A DNA stretch of 64,000 nucleotides from Trichoplax adhaerens (lineage: Eukaryota > Placozoa > Uniplacotomia > Trichoplacea > Trichoplacidae): the NCBI RefSeq assembly GCF_000150275.1, contig NW_002060943.1, positions 10,785,515 to 10,849,514 of the forward strand. Reading direction: 5' to 3'. This document shows, one piece after another, positions 32,301 to 44,421 of this stretch. The position numbers and the translations under genes were made by a program. Below the pieces are notes generated by a model. That model saw only the letters and a list, made by a program, of their open reading frames with translations. It had not been told where the DNA came from and ran no database searches. Within the stretch, counting starts at the first letter, position 1. Each line of letters opens with the position of its first letter.

Positions 32301-32982
32301 TGTCTCAATTAAATTAGTTTTCGTTCGAACTGGCCAGTAGAGCGATTTGGGAAATGGAGCGAATTGGACTACAACTGTCCGATTTATCCAGCATTCGCAT
32401 GTGGTAGTGGTAGCATTTTAACAGCTGATATCATCAAATGGTTGGCAAACAACAGACAATGGTTGAAACCCTATCAGGTCTTATCATTCAATTTTAGTTA
32501 CGTAAGACTAGTTCCTTTGTTGTACAGACCTACAGACTGAGCTATGTGTATGCTTATATTTATCCTGGCCATTTCAGCCACACAGAAAGATAATCTATAA
32601 AATTTAATATTGAAATTTCTAAATGCATTATGCTTCTTATTAGGGAGAAGATGTGTCCATGGGAATTTGGATGACTGCTCTTGCTCCGTTGCTGATTAAA
32701 GTAACAATCACTGATCTATTTATATTGACACTAACTAAGAAGACTTTGTAATAAATATTATGATTTAATACGTAGTCATAAAAATTTCCGACCACTTCAT
32801 ATACGTAAAGTTTACTAGAATGATATACGTATTGTCCTATTTTTTGTAAATCCTAGGATGGAAATTGGGAATGTTTCTCTACCTGCAATAAAAATATGTA
32901 TACTTCCCCTGAACACTCACCAGAGGAATTGGTGGCATTATGGAGGAGTTACTTAAAATGCGGCAACCCTTGCGGTTGTTAA
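29385..32982 (+). CDS. B3GALNT2: UDP-GalNAc beta-1,3-N-acetylgalactosaminyltransferase 2 (477 aa)
   Basis: Type II membrane glycosyltransferase (GT31) of the secretory pathway. In vertebrates it adds beta-1,3-GalNAc in the O-mannosyl core M3 glycan of alpha-dystroglycan. Twelve exons: 29385-29517, 29712-29862, 30347-30450, 30847-31037, 31336-31443, 31534-31639, 31703-31871, 31974-32052, 32163-32212, 32318-32477, 32644-32700, 32857-32982; phases close to 478 codons (human 500 aa). A single membrane anchor lies near residue 20 ([17 protein letters not shown]). [20 protein letters not shown] matches the human start of the catalytic part. The metal-binding DxD site is KVDDDC (residues 333-338), followed by [15 protein letters not shown] and [10 protein letters not shown]. 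The protein ends CGNPCGC, as in human. The acceptor of exon 4 could also be nine bases earlier (30838), in the same frame. The start is the first ATG before the anchor. Confidence 0.95.
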
Positions 32983-33503
32983 TATCAATAGAAATCAGCT
33001 AAGATATTTGATCAAATTAAGCAATACAATCTTATCGTCAAGAAGTTTATTTTATTTAGTAGTGTGCATCCATTACCACTTGGCGCTTTATACATTAGCA
33101 GTCCCAAAGATATTTTTAAACTTTTATGGAATATAATCATATACAAGATATGAACATATACGAATACGTTTTCTTATAAATGATACCCAAATCGTGTTTG
33201 CATATGTCTAAACATCAAGTTATCTCGATTATACTATATAATATATATATATATATATATACATTCTGTTAAAGCTTACTAAATTCGTAGCTACAGCAAA
33301 ACAGATGAAACTTAGTCAACTATGTTTTGATTCTACTAGGCAGAAATAGAGATGATATACACATGACTGAGTTGTAAATTAGAAACGACAATAATAGCAC
33401 CTAAAAATAGCCCGTTTTTAATTATTCGGCTGACGTTCAAATCTATGAATGATAAGGTATCCCAGACGTCTTGCCGTTGTTAAGCGACCTACTTGGCAAT
33501 TCG
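32983..33503. other. Gap between two convergent 3' ends, with a TA microsatellite
   Basis: Separates the stop codons of B3GALNT2 (+) and CHMP1 (-). It contains about 13 TA dinucleotides at 33235-33261 and otherwise AT-rich sequence, presumably both 3' untranslated regions. Confidence 0.5.
33235..33261. repeat. (TA)n microsatellite
   Basis: Uninterrupted alternating TA of about 27 bases. Confidence 0.9.
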
Positions 33504-36412
33504 TCAGTTACGTAACTGCGCAAGCCTAATAACAATTACGGGGAAAAACACAATTTTATTTTTTAAGTCAATTGAATATAATGTATATAAAGATATCTTG
33601 GCCGAAAAATTACCTTCGAGAAAGAGCATCTCCTTCTTTATTGGACAAACTGCCCGCTGAAATCGAGTCAGTACTAGGGCGTGCATTTTCTAATTGCGAC
33701 ATAACTTCCAAGCCATTTTCTTCGGCAACTTGCTGGATTAATGTATCAACCTGTTATATATCAAGAAGTATAGCAATCCATATGAATTCATAGCTAGAGA
33801 AATATAATTTATAAATTGGGGCTTGAGATAGCATTTTTCAGGCAAACAAAGTTTTATAGATAGTCTATAAGGGATAGTACCTGATCAGTTGGAGTTGTTA
33901 AAGTTGTAGCATTTCCCATTGAATCCTCCATGGTCTATATGATGGCAAAAAATATTTTAATAAAACAACTTACATTTCAATGAGGATAAAGAGAGACAGA
34001 AGGGTATTGCGCTCTATCTATTGAGTTTACACTCGTATTTTACATTAAATATTTTTTTAGAAGTTGCAATCGTACTTTTATTCGCTATCAATTTATCGGT
34101 ATAATATCATTGCAATGTTATTGGTAAATCCTTACTGTCTATTTAATATCTTACTAACCTGGGTGTGAACATCGAGGTTTTCAAATACTTTCTCGAATTT
34201 TTCCATTGTAGCTGTAACCTATATGTTGAAGTTTACACGTATATATTATAACGGCGAGATGTCTTAATTGCATGACGTATGTTATGTTTGTAGATATAAT
34301 TTTATTAATTATGGCAATATTTATGTCAATAAATATAGGTGAGATATGAATACATAAAATAGGCATGTATCAAGAATAGATTATAATTTAAAACAATTAC
34401 GATGTTGCTACCTTTTGAAGATCCATGGTTTGCATAGCTTTATCGAGGCCTTTTACAACTCCACTCATATTACGAGTAACCTTAATGGAATCATATGAGA
34501 ACGTAATACTCAGAACTTACTTGACAGATTATCAAGTGATCAGTCTGGATTCAGGAACTTCTAAGACGAAATTCTTAGAAGTGCTTATAGGATTAATCAT
34601 ACCTGTTTCATAGAAACTGCCGTTTGGACTTTACTAGCAACAGCATCAACGCGCGAAGCCATTCTTAGATAATTTAAACCTTCATTCTTCTTTCTTATAG
34701 CATTCTCAGCATAAATGCGAGCACCTTCAACGTTCCCTTGAGTCAGTGCCTGAAGCAATTAATACCCGTCATGTTACTGTATTCTTAAAAGTTACAACTT
34801 TAATTTTGGTTGAAAAAATATGTGCTTAGGTTACTTATTTAGCATGAATAAGTTATAACTACACATCTATGATACGTTAACTGCATAATGAATTATAATA
34901 ACTGCAACAACCGTTATTTACATTAGGCTAGGAATATTCTTCATTTTTAAATCTAAGGTAATCCATTTCCAGAATCCTAGCTCATTTTTGGGCTACTCGT
35001 TCATTGCATTTTCTACTAGTGTACAGTAGAATAGCTACTTTAAAATTAAATTAAAACATGATGTTGCTCACTCAGATACCTTTCTGACTTTATTCTTCTG
35101 GACTACTTCGTCTTTTTCGCATTTTTTTGCAAAACGCTCGAGTTGTTTTGTCGTAAACTTTGTAAAGAATCAAGAGAAAAAGTACTGAATTTGATTTACA
35201 AATAGGATTCCATTATTAAGGCATACAGTATACATATTGTTGTCATAGAGATTTGTGCATACTGCATACTAGTCCAGTCATTACTGTCGGAAGAGAGAAA
35301 TACATTACAGACAGATATTTAGCTGTGCTCCTGTATATCGAAGACTACTATGGTACTGTATAATATAACTTGTAAGCATACAATATACTCTAATACTTCA
35401 ATAGTAACTATAACACCACTACAGTATTGCAAGACAAACGAACACTGAGAAAGAATTTATCAAACTCGCACTTTAAGATACCCTGCAGGAGCAAATTAAT
35501 CTTGACGATATACAGTAGAGTAAGCTTTCTTTAACTAAAGGTCTGTGCAGATAATACAATTTTACACGGAGCATGTTGACAACCGTTTAGTCCATTAAAA
35601 TGTATACTTCCTGATCATACTTTCAAATCCCGTCATATCCCATCATCAGTGATCTTAAATCTTTCAGTTGAAATTTCAAAACTTTAACAACGTTTATACA
35701 GTAATGAATATGTGTCTGTGAAAGCAATTGACATTTGTACAGAGGCACGAATTAAAGTTGCTGAAGTATCCCAGTTAGCTTTTCTGTTTGCGTATTGCTT
35801 GTTAACTAGACCACCGAATTCACTAAGCACTTCATGGTCGTTATGTTGTCACTATGATATTATTTTTCTACTAGCAGTACACTACACCTGTATATCATGC
35901 TATTGATCATTAACTTTCTGATATTACTGTATGTAATCGCTAATAATTCAAAAAGTTGATTCTAAGCATACGAGTCGCATACAACAAATAACCCTGAAGT
36001 TGCTTAATAAGGTTTACTGGGTTCACCACTGGTAGCAATGGAAGCACAGAGTTGGCGTTAGAGTATAACATGTTGTACGGACTTGATGAAAACATTTTAC
36101 TGTGAGCGTAGTTAGGTCATAGCTATCGAAGTGGATTTTTCTTTTGCACGTATGAGTAGTTTTATCCTCGCTAATCTGCTGATCAAGACCAACCAAATAT
36201 ACTAACCTTTAATTGAAATAAGGTATCTACAACAACACACAAGATATTAGAAATTAGCACGATCTGCCATGAATTAATCAAGCGTATATTCAATGAAGTA
36301 CGCTATAAAGACCACTCTATCTATTTACAAATTTATTAAAATCATAGGGTAAATCATTGCGAAGATAATAACTGATATCTTTAATCATATCGAATGGGTT
36401 ATTACCATCCAT
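33504..36412 (-). CDS. CHMP1: Charged multivesicular body protein 1 (ESCRT-III, 197 aa)
   Basis: Cytosolic ESCRT-III subunit that polymerises on membranes for vesicle budding, abscission and nuclear envelope sealing, and recruits VPS4 and spastin. Nine exons, 5' to 3': 36412-36406, 36226-36207, 35157-35080, 34749-34603, 34480-34412, 34218-34159, 33934-33881, 33750-33614, 33525-33504; phases close to 198 codons (human 196-199 aa). The start MDDTLFQLK is split over a 7-base and a 20-base exon and joins [18 protein letters not shown]. Further matches are [39 protein letters not shown] and [19 protein letters not shown]. The last exon is 22 bases and gives LAQLRN, completing the MIT-interacting motif DALSRRLAQLRN. 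If the last intron is retained, the frame stops at once after LSRR and the motif is lost. CHMP1A and CHMP1B cannot be told apart here. Confidence 0.95.
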
Positions 36413-37882
36413 AGTCCGGTTGATTGCGTTTCCTAGCAGTTATTTCGGTTTAATGTTTTCAATTTTGACTCCTCCAGACTTTTGTTACTGGTTACGTTGG
36501 AACATAATTTTATATACAGTATAACAGTACAGTCCAGTACAGTACTGTGCACCGTAAGCTACAGTACTGTGCACTGTACTGTGTGATATTACGTACGGTA
36601 CTGTACTGTAATCAACACGCAACTAATACTGCACTGGACTGGACTGTACTACAGTAGACTCCAGATTAAAGTTAGGATATTACGTCATAACTGTCGTACA
36701 GTGATAATATTGTCATGGCACTGGTACTGTACTGTATGCTAAAAGTAGAAATGATTTCATTTCCATCGGTTTTCATCGGCCAGTGGGATGGAGCGAGTGG
36801 ACACAGTGGACGAGGGGACATTCATGCAGAAATTCACTTTTAATAAAAAGTGGTCAATTACAGAGGCGACAGTGTTCGAGACAGGTTTCCTTGTACACTT
36901 TTAGCAGCTTATGGCAGGGACTACTGTACAATAAGTATACATAAAAGAAAGAAAAGAAAAGAGGGACGTAAAGCGATCGTTGACTATCCAGTACAGTACT
37001 AATATTGTGGAGGCCAATTATTATTATTTTTTAGATCATTTCAACTGTATCGCTGTTTGTAACGGCACACACTACTCTGTCTGCGCTTGACATCTAAATT
37101 AGCTGCTAATAGGCTGCTAAGTTGATTTTGTGCAGTATGATATACGTACGATTCCATTGGTATCGTATAGTAGAATGAGCGGAAAATAATATAGGCCTCC
37201 ATATTATTTTACACTGACGGTCCGGGCCGCTTTGCTTCTCTGCTTTTAGTATGTAGGTGCCCCCTCCCCCCCTCTTTTTTCGAGTATAGTACTGTAGCCT
37301 GCTCAGTGGTCAATGCTCATACTGTACTAACTATGACAATGAAAATCTAATATCTAGACTAGTCCGGTATGACGGCCGGTACTCAAATCCAGGCCTCTGC
37401 CTGTACAGTAAACATGCCTAAACACTAGATGGGTATATATACTGTTGTAGTATACCGTGCTGTGCAGTGTACACTGATATTAGACTGTACAATGGGCATG
37501 CTCAGTAGCCCCACTTACCTGAAGACCACCTTTGACAACTAGTTTGTGCAAATTCCCTTGGTTATGAAATCAATCAAAGAGGACTGTATGAGTACGTTAT
37601 AATTCGCATATAATTTCAGCTATTCAGATCATCAGTGTAGTAGTATTGATTGATATTATAAGCCATTAGTGACAACTTAACACTGCTACTTACAGTTAAT
37701 AAATAGATCAAATTAAAATACAAGCCCTCCAGCTAAATAATCTATCGATAGCAGCAGTTCACTTCTGATCAAAACTTGCTGATTCATTACGGTACGAATC
37801 GATCAATCCATAGGGTAAACAACAATCTGAATTTTTGAGATATTTTCGTTTGAGGCTAAAATTTCGGTAGTCAATTGCAATA
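36413..37882. promoter_or_regulatory. Divergent gap between CHMP1 and NFS1
   Basis: The two start codons face away from this 1.5 kb gap, which must hold both promoters. It contains dense GTAC-type repeats at about 36510-36740 and scattered copies at 37290-37500, plus a C/T-rich run near 37260. No coding exon was seen. Confidence 0.45.
36510..36740. repeat. Dense GTACTGTAC / CAGTACAGTAC cluster
   Basis: Many overlapping self-complementary copies, for example AGTACAGTCCAGTACAGTAC and GTACGGTACTGTACTGTA, in about 230 bases near the CHMP1 start. Confidence 0.75.
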
Positions 37883-40799
37883 ATGTTGCCAACGATTCGA
37901 CGAATCTTGAGTGGAAATACTTCCACCCAACGATTAATGCCAATGAATACTTGCAAACATTTCAAAACTGCTAATTTTACTACGGTGGCTCGAGAGCGTA
38001 TGGGTGAGTGGTTCTACGGGTAGCCGATAGTCAGATATGGTCATTATAGTTTATGTATTATTATGGTGCTCATACCTTAAAATTTGCAGCACCTCGTAGC
38101 TGTAATGCTTCAATTTTCGAATTTTATTAGCATGTTATAGTAAAATCAATTTCGTGAAATATTAATTCAGTACTTCAGATTGATTCAATTTTATAATACC
38201 TGTAGAAGAATCAGAAAGTATGGGTCGCGCATTATACTTAGATGCTCAAGCAACTACACCTTTGGTAATAAAGCTGAAAATATTAAATTGACTAATGACA
38301 TTCTGTGTATACGAGTATATATTACTATTGGTATTATAATTGTGGTTTCAATTATTGTAAAATTTAAAACAAGTACAATTACGTTGCCTGTAAGTGATAA
38401 GGTATCATTTAATCTTAATAATTGCAATGCACACTTCAATTAGGATCCAAGAGTCCTTGATGCAATGATGCCCTACTTACTTTCATATTACGGAAATCCT
38501 CATTCTCGAACTCATCCGTATGGTTGGGAAAGTGAAGAAGCAGTGGAAATTGCTCGTCAGGTATAAGAAAGGCTTAACTTCACTATAGTAGATCAATGTA
38601 GTATTTTACATGTTTGGTGATGTTAAACCTGCGTTTCGTCACTTCTGAATGTATTTTCTCAATATTTCTTCCTGACAATGTATCTTGCAGAAAGTTGCCG
38701 CTCTTATTGGAGCTGACCCTCGCGATATCATTCTTACAAGTGGCGCTACTGAATCAAACAATGTTGCTATCAAAGTATGCTGTACACGACTATTTCCGAT
38801 TACCGGCACTAGCTCAGCAACATTACTCGTATAATTAGTAGTTATAAATAGTATAACGTCAGCAGTGAATAAAAATATTGTTACACTTTGTAAATCATCG
38901 ACTAAACAAGAAATATATTACCTTAGTAATTATTAGTTTATCAATGTCTAATTTGTTTATATTTGAAACTATTTTTGCTGCGCTTAGGGAGTAGGCAGAT
39001 TTTATAAAAGTAAAAAGAAGCATGTCATTACTACTCAAACGGTATCGATCTTGTACATCTTATGATTTAAAAGCTTACAGTGTTTGACATAAATACCTTA
39101 CTACTGTATACGGAGGAGGCATTCTTGTAGTTTAAATAGCGTATTTCTCGCAGGAGCATAAATGTGTTTTGGACTCTTGTCGTGCTCTGGAGCACGAAGG
39201 TTTCGATGTTACTTATTTACCAGTACAACAAAATGGCATCATAGATCTTGAGGTCAGTGATATATTAAAGCATATTAGATTGCAAAATTTAAAATGATAC
39301 CGGATTTTGCTACTACTAATAGAAATTTCGCGATGCGATTCGCCCTGACACTGGCTTAGTCTCGATTATGGCTGTAAATAATGAAATTGGTATCACTCAA
39401 CCCGTTGAAGAAATTGGCAAGAATTTGTTAGTTTGTTAGCTCAACCTTTATAAAATAATACTAACCTACATTCTTAATTAGGGTCTATCTGTAGATCCAA
39501 TAAGATCTTTTTTCACACCGATGCTGCTCAGGTAATGCAGATTGTATACGTAGTTTGAGAGATAACTAGTAGTTTGTCTCTCACTAGCTAAGTTAATAAT
39601 TTGATTTGTCTGTAGGCCGTTGGAAAGATCCCTATCGATGTTAATAAGATGAAGATTGATCTTATGTCTATCAGTGGTCATAAATTATATGGTCCGAAAG
39701 GTAACTATATCATCAGATTTGATTATCGTGTCTTACTAGTATGAATGACAAGTCAAGAGTATTTATTGTCGAATTTGATTTACTGTATAGGGATCGGTGC
39801 CCTGTATGTGCGTCGTCGCCCTCGTGTAAGAGTTGAAGCTCTTCAAAGTGGTGGAGGACAAGAAAGGTTCGTAAAATAATTGATAATATCTTTAGTTAAA
39901 AAAATTCACACTAAGTGGTACAGAGTAGAGTAAGTGAAGAGCTAAACCTGTGTCTACAGTAATAGATCAACTGTAAATTCAATAATTTTAGAGGTATTCG
40001 AAGTGGAACCGTTCCTACACCTTTAGTGGTAGGTTTGGGAACTGCTTGTGATATTGCTCAAGAAGAAATGGAATACGACCATAAGCGTATCAGTTCTTTA
40101 TCGAAACGCCTAGTTGATGGGATAACATCACAACTAGATTTCGTAATCAGAAATGGAGAGCCGGAATATTCATTTCCAGGTCTGCATGAATTACAGTTAC
40201 TTACAAAGAGCGCCTGTGAAATATGACTATGGAAAATGGAAATATCGTATTTAAATTCTTCTAATTAAATTATAGGCTGTGTAAATCTATCTTTCGCTTA
40301 CGTAGAAGGAGAAAGCTTATTAATGGCTATGAAGGACATAGCATTATCGTCAGGGAGGTAATTAAGAACTAAATGTACTTAATTAACTCATTAATAAAAG
40401 CGTAAAGATTAATTGTTGTCTTTAATGTCGTTATCCCCCTACACAGCGCCTGTACATCAGCTTCTTTGGAGCCGTCTTACGTTTTAAGAGCTATTGGCGC
40501 CGATGAAGATTTAGCTCACTCTTCAATCCGATTTGGTATTGGAAGATTTACAACGGAAGCAGAGGTTGATTACACAGTTGATAAATGTGTTAGATGTGTC
40601 AGGAATCTACGAGAGATGAGGTAAGTTATAATTTTAAACCCGATATCTTTAAATTATGGTCTATAAATATGATATACCGTAAATATCCATCGGATGTTGA
40701 TCATTGATTACTGTAAAATTTAAATAATTGTTTAGCCCATTATATGAAATGGTTCAGGATGGTATTGATTTGAAAACAATTCAATGGTCACAACATTAA
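37883..40799 (+). CDS. NFS1: Mitochondrial cysteine desulfurase (448 aa)
   Basis: PLP enzyme that takes sulfur from L-cysteine for Fe-S cluster assembly and tRNA thiolation in mitochondria. Fourteen exons: 37883-38003, 38206-38264, 38444-38560, 38691-38774, 38988-39041, 39154-39252, 39323-39416, 39482-39531, 39616-39700, 39791-39866, 39992-40179, 40276-40357, 40447-40620, 40736-40799; phases close to 449 codons (human 457 aa). The first 40 residues ([20 protein letters not shown]...) are Arg/Ser/Thr-rich without acidic residues, as in a mitochondrial targeting peptide. Conserved parts are [47 protein letters not shown], the PLP lysine in SISGHK (about residue 249) and the catalytic cysteine in [19 protein letters not shown] (about 372). 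The intron after 39416 must use a GC donor (TTG|GCAAGA) to keep the IGSICRSNK frame. Very confident. Confidence 0.97.
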
Positions 40800-40972
40800 T
40801 GCAACAAAGCCATTATTATAACTAAACAATCTGATTGCATAAAGTATTTGTATGAGGCGTGATTTAAAAAAAGCATTTATTTAAAATATATGTAACTAGA
40901 AAGTGTAATCTTACTGCTTGACATTATTCATGCTACATACTATAGAAGTATTTTCTTTCTGACATATCCTGC

Positions 40973-40978
40973 AATAAA
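40973..40978 (+). terminator. Candidate polyadenylation signal for NFS1
   Basis: AATAAA about 175 bases after the NFS1 stop codon. Position and sequence fit, but this AT-rich DNA makes the hexamer common. Confidence 0.4.
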
Positions 40979-41150
40979 TACGTATTTGAAAATTTGAAGC
41001 CAATAAAAATCAATCTAAATCATTCTATGTTAAGAATCTGATTTGACGTGAACATCCTAATCCCTATAAGAGTTATACACTGTAATTTAGTTAATGTGAG
41101 GTTTCGCCGTACTAATTTACTGTTGCTGCTTGTGATTTCCTTGTAAGCAG

Positions 41151-41313
41151 ACGTGTAACCAACCAATCATCAATATACTGTATGGTAAGCGTAATGATGC
41201 CGTTATTTTCATTGCAGATAAATTGAGTGATAATTTTAGATGGGGATTAACTATCTATAGGGCTGATGAGGTACCCATAGCCAGTCAAAGTATAGGAATA
41301 TCGAGGGCTCGCA
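41151..41313 (+). CDS. Orphan coding-type exon, unrecognised
   Basis: A 163-base open segment between a strong acceptor (GTGATTTCCTTGTAAGCAG) and a near-consensus donor (CGCA|GTAAGT). It reads TCNQPIINILYGKRNDAVIF, then IADKLSDNFRWGLTIYRADE, then VPIASQSIGISRAR; most codons start with a purine, as in the real exons nearby. There is no in-frame ATG, and no convincing partner exon before it: only 350 bases separate it from the NFS1 stop. A weak continuation exists at about 41978-42090 (acceptor TTATTTCATTTAG, matching phase, 35 codons to a stop). I do not recognise the protein. It may be a relic of a broken gene or one exon of a gene I failed to assemble. Confidence 0.4.
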
Positions 41314-41371
41314 GTAAGTTATCTTTTGAAGGCCTAGAGTTCGATTTCATAAAGTCTAACTTTCGAATGTG

Positions 41372-41785
41372 TAAACTGTATGGAGTTAGTGCTTAGTGCA
41401 TTAATACAGTACTGTCACACAAATACAGGGCTATCGTAATCACTAGTACTTACTTTATATATAATTGTCAAAGGATGAAGAATTCAAAATTCTATAAACG
41501 TCTAATTTGTGCAGACACTTTAAGGTTAATGGCATCTTTGCAGTGCAGTACAGTACAGTGCTGTAGTACGGTGTACTGTATACTATATGGAGTTAATATA
41601 CACGCCTACTCACGATTAAAACAGTACTGTCACATATACAGGGCAATTCTATCATAATCATTAGGGTTTATTTTAGTTCCCTTTTATGTTATGTATGCTT
41701 TCCAATAGATAGAGAATTCAAAAAATTGTAAACTTTTTAATTTATACAGACGCTTTAATGAATGACATCTTTGCGCATTGTACAC
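41372..41785. repeat. Diverged two-copy tandem repeat, period about 206 bases
   Basis: Copy 1 (about 41372-41577) and copy 2 (41578-41785) share in the same order a TATGGAGTTA block, an ACAGTACTGTCACA...TACAGGGC block, and a block ending ACATCTTTGC or GCATCTTTGC. Identity is partial. No coding frame runs through it. Confidence 0.6.
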
Positions 41786-42780
41786 GTTATGCAATGTAAT
41801 GGAGCAACAGGAATTTAAGGTAAGAAGAACTAATCCCTTTCCATGTATTGTAGTGAATTGTGAATAACACTAATTCACTTCCAATTTCTAAATTTACTGT
41901 ACTCAGTTTCTTTATCATGCAAGATATTAATTTCCGATCTACGATATAACGTGTGCTGTGCGTTATTTCATTTAGATATGAACCAAAAAATGAACATTAA
42001 ATTCTATGTTATCAAAAATCCGCAAATTAACTTTCAAATGTGTTTATTGAAAGCGCAAATATTGAAGTTTGAGGATCGATATTGATCCAAATCTAAATTA
42101 CAGTAGTTTAAATTGCTTATTATTATTTAACGTTTATTGAAACCTTAATCATTATCGTTTCTACACTGATCGTTGATTGTAACTTCATGGTGTACTAACT
42201 GCAAAGTACAGCACTACTTATGAGTACTTTACTGTTAAAAAATAAATACCATTATAGCATACTCAATGTTAGTTTTACAGTATCACATTTTGTTTCAGTA
42301 GCATACTTTTTCAGCATTATTCGTAATCTGCAGTATGCATACACTACAGTTAATGTAGTGTGCAACCATGCATTACAAGGCATTTTAAATGTCAAGTAGG
42401 ACAGTGGAGAACATATCCAATGTAAAGGTTAAGCTAGCGTTCAACTACTCCACTCGAAGCACAATACTGCACTATAGTGTATTGTTTATATACTGTATAC
42501 AGTACTTTACTTTTATTTTTATTGTTGGGATCTTTTACATCAGATGCTGCACGAACAAATACTGCAGTTTTATAAATATGATCGAACTGGAGATTTTAAT
42601 TCGATTTAATTCATTCTTTTAAAAGAGGAATTTATCAGTGCTCTGTAGGATATCTTCACTAATCGAATTCTATCTTTTAGAGCCTTATTAACCGCCCGAT
42701 AGTATCTTGAAAGCTACATTGCAGTATCAAGAGTTTTGATTTTGCGTGGGTAATGATAAAATTGATAAAGATGTTGCCCC

Positions 42781-42870
42781 GTACTGTACACTACTGTAGA
42801 GTGCAGTGCTGAGTCATCATGGACTTCTAGCTGCTTCTTTTTAGTAGTCCATGGGCTGAGTGTACAGTAC
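42781..42870. mobile_element. Hairpin element with GTACTGTACACT terminal inverted repeats
   Basis: The outer arms GTACTGTACACT (42781-42792) and AGTGTACAGTAC (42859-42870) are exact reverse complements. Inner arms CATGGACT (42818-42825) and AGTCCATG (42846-42853) also pair. A foldback or MITE-like element of 90 bases fits this; no target-site duplication was verified. Confidence 0.5.
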
Positions 42871-44421
42871 AGTGTAACTGTATAAAATTTTATTTTATTT
42901 TGAAACAGAAAAAAAGCCCCAAAATTACAGTTAAATTCGAATGATTTAAAAGTCACGGATATTATGCTACACTATAACTGAGTAGTGAGTACAGTGTTAC
43001 GAGGATGGCTACTTGGTTAGTCATATTTCTACCTTTGTCAAATACGAAGTATTGCATACGAATAAATAGCATTAAAGACTACTTATCATGGTGCACGTTT
43101 ACACAGTATATATATACATACAGTACTCATATGTTGTTAATAAATTACAGTAACAGGCATACGATTTGATGATTATATTATCATTATTACTTATTAATTT
43201 ATTGACTTTCACGTGAATCTATTATAAGGTATTCTTGTTGACTCATTACCGAGTGGCTACTATGCCAACAGGTTACTTGTTATTGATAAAATTTTGCATC
43301 AGTTTAAAAATAAACATTGCCTTAGTGTTTATAGATTAAAGATGATAAAATTGGAATGATAAGTTGTTATCGTGCAGTGTGCTGCATGTTTCCTGTTCAT
43401 GAACCTCATGCATGTTGCACACCGTATCATGATAAGATTAGCTGCTGCAATGCATCGAAAATATGTTCTTTATACTTATACAGTTTACATACAAGTCGAA
43501 CAGATGTAATGTACAGTAGTAGGCGTTCTACTCCTAATATAACGCAGTAGCACATACCTAAGACGTCATCAACATTCAATATTTGTAGTAACATTTGTCA
43601 AAAGGAATGAGGGATGCTCTCATCACAACTTGATATCTTTAATTTTTGAATTCTTTCTACCTATCATTCATATACAGTGCTGTATTCCAGTAATCTCCGT
43701 TAAAGTCGATCTGAACTTTGCTTTTTATAGTGATCAACAGCATGCTGTAGAGATAAAACAAAGTAGTCAAGCAGGATTGATAAATTCGTTCAATTAATCA
43801 TCACACAAGTAGGAATTGAAGGCAAAATTGGAATGATATAGTCTTATGTACAGTAGTACTGTGTCTTATTTTAAAAAATGGTCGATAAAAGTGAAAGAAA
43901 TTGATACGATCCATTTATCTACATCCACCTTATAAACACACCTATACCATCCATTTATATCATATAAAACTGAATACAAGAGATAGAAAGAAAATACGTG
44001 CAAATATTTTATTTTTTTAAGAGTATGCTATGATGGATTGCCAAGTACTGTACCATTGGAGTGGACTATCTGATTACTGATGATAATCGTACATACAGTA
44101 ATTATACTATAGATAATGATCATAATCAATAAAACACCTTACCGCATATTGGAGTCTACACCGTATACACTGTATAGGATGCAAAATAAAATGCGACTAC
44201 TGATCTATAAGATGTTTATCATGGACAAATTCGATTTGCTGGGTATTGCCTACACACAGATACTACTCATCAGTCAATCAAAAACAGCTTGAAATATCGA
44301 TACAACAATAAATATCTCATCATTTATCGAGGGAACGCGTCTGCATAAACGTCCATTTCCATTCTTCTTTAGATCCGATTTTCTCTCCATTTTTCACTGC
44401 GGTGGTGGTAAAAAGTAGAAG

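Larger units (their letters stand above)
41314..44421. other. Large gap before AGXT2
   Basis: About 3.1 kb without a supportable gene. It holds a diverged tandem repeat (41372-41785), a hairpin element (42781-42870) and scattered TACAGTAC copies. The last 150 bases, which include CACTGCGGTGGTGG, should be the AGXT2 5' untranslated region. Confidence 0.5.

Noticed and set aside
37759-37965. 68-codon minus-strand frame in the CHMP1-NFS1 gap
   Set aside because: It is antisense to NFS1 exon 1, which encodes a clear mitochondrial leader and joins in phase to the NFS1 body.
42389-42622. 77-codon plus-strand frame
   Set aside because: It overlaps GTAC-type repeats, lacks homology and has no exon signals.
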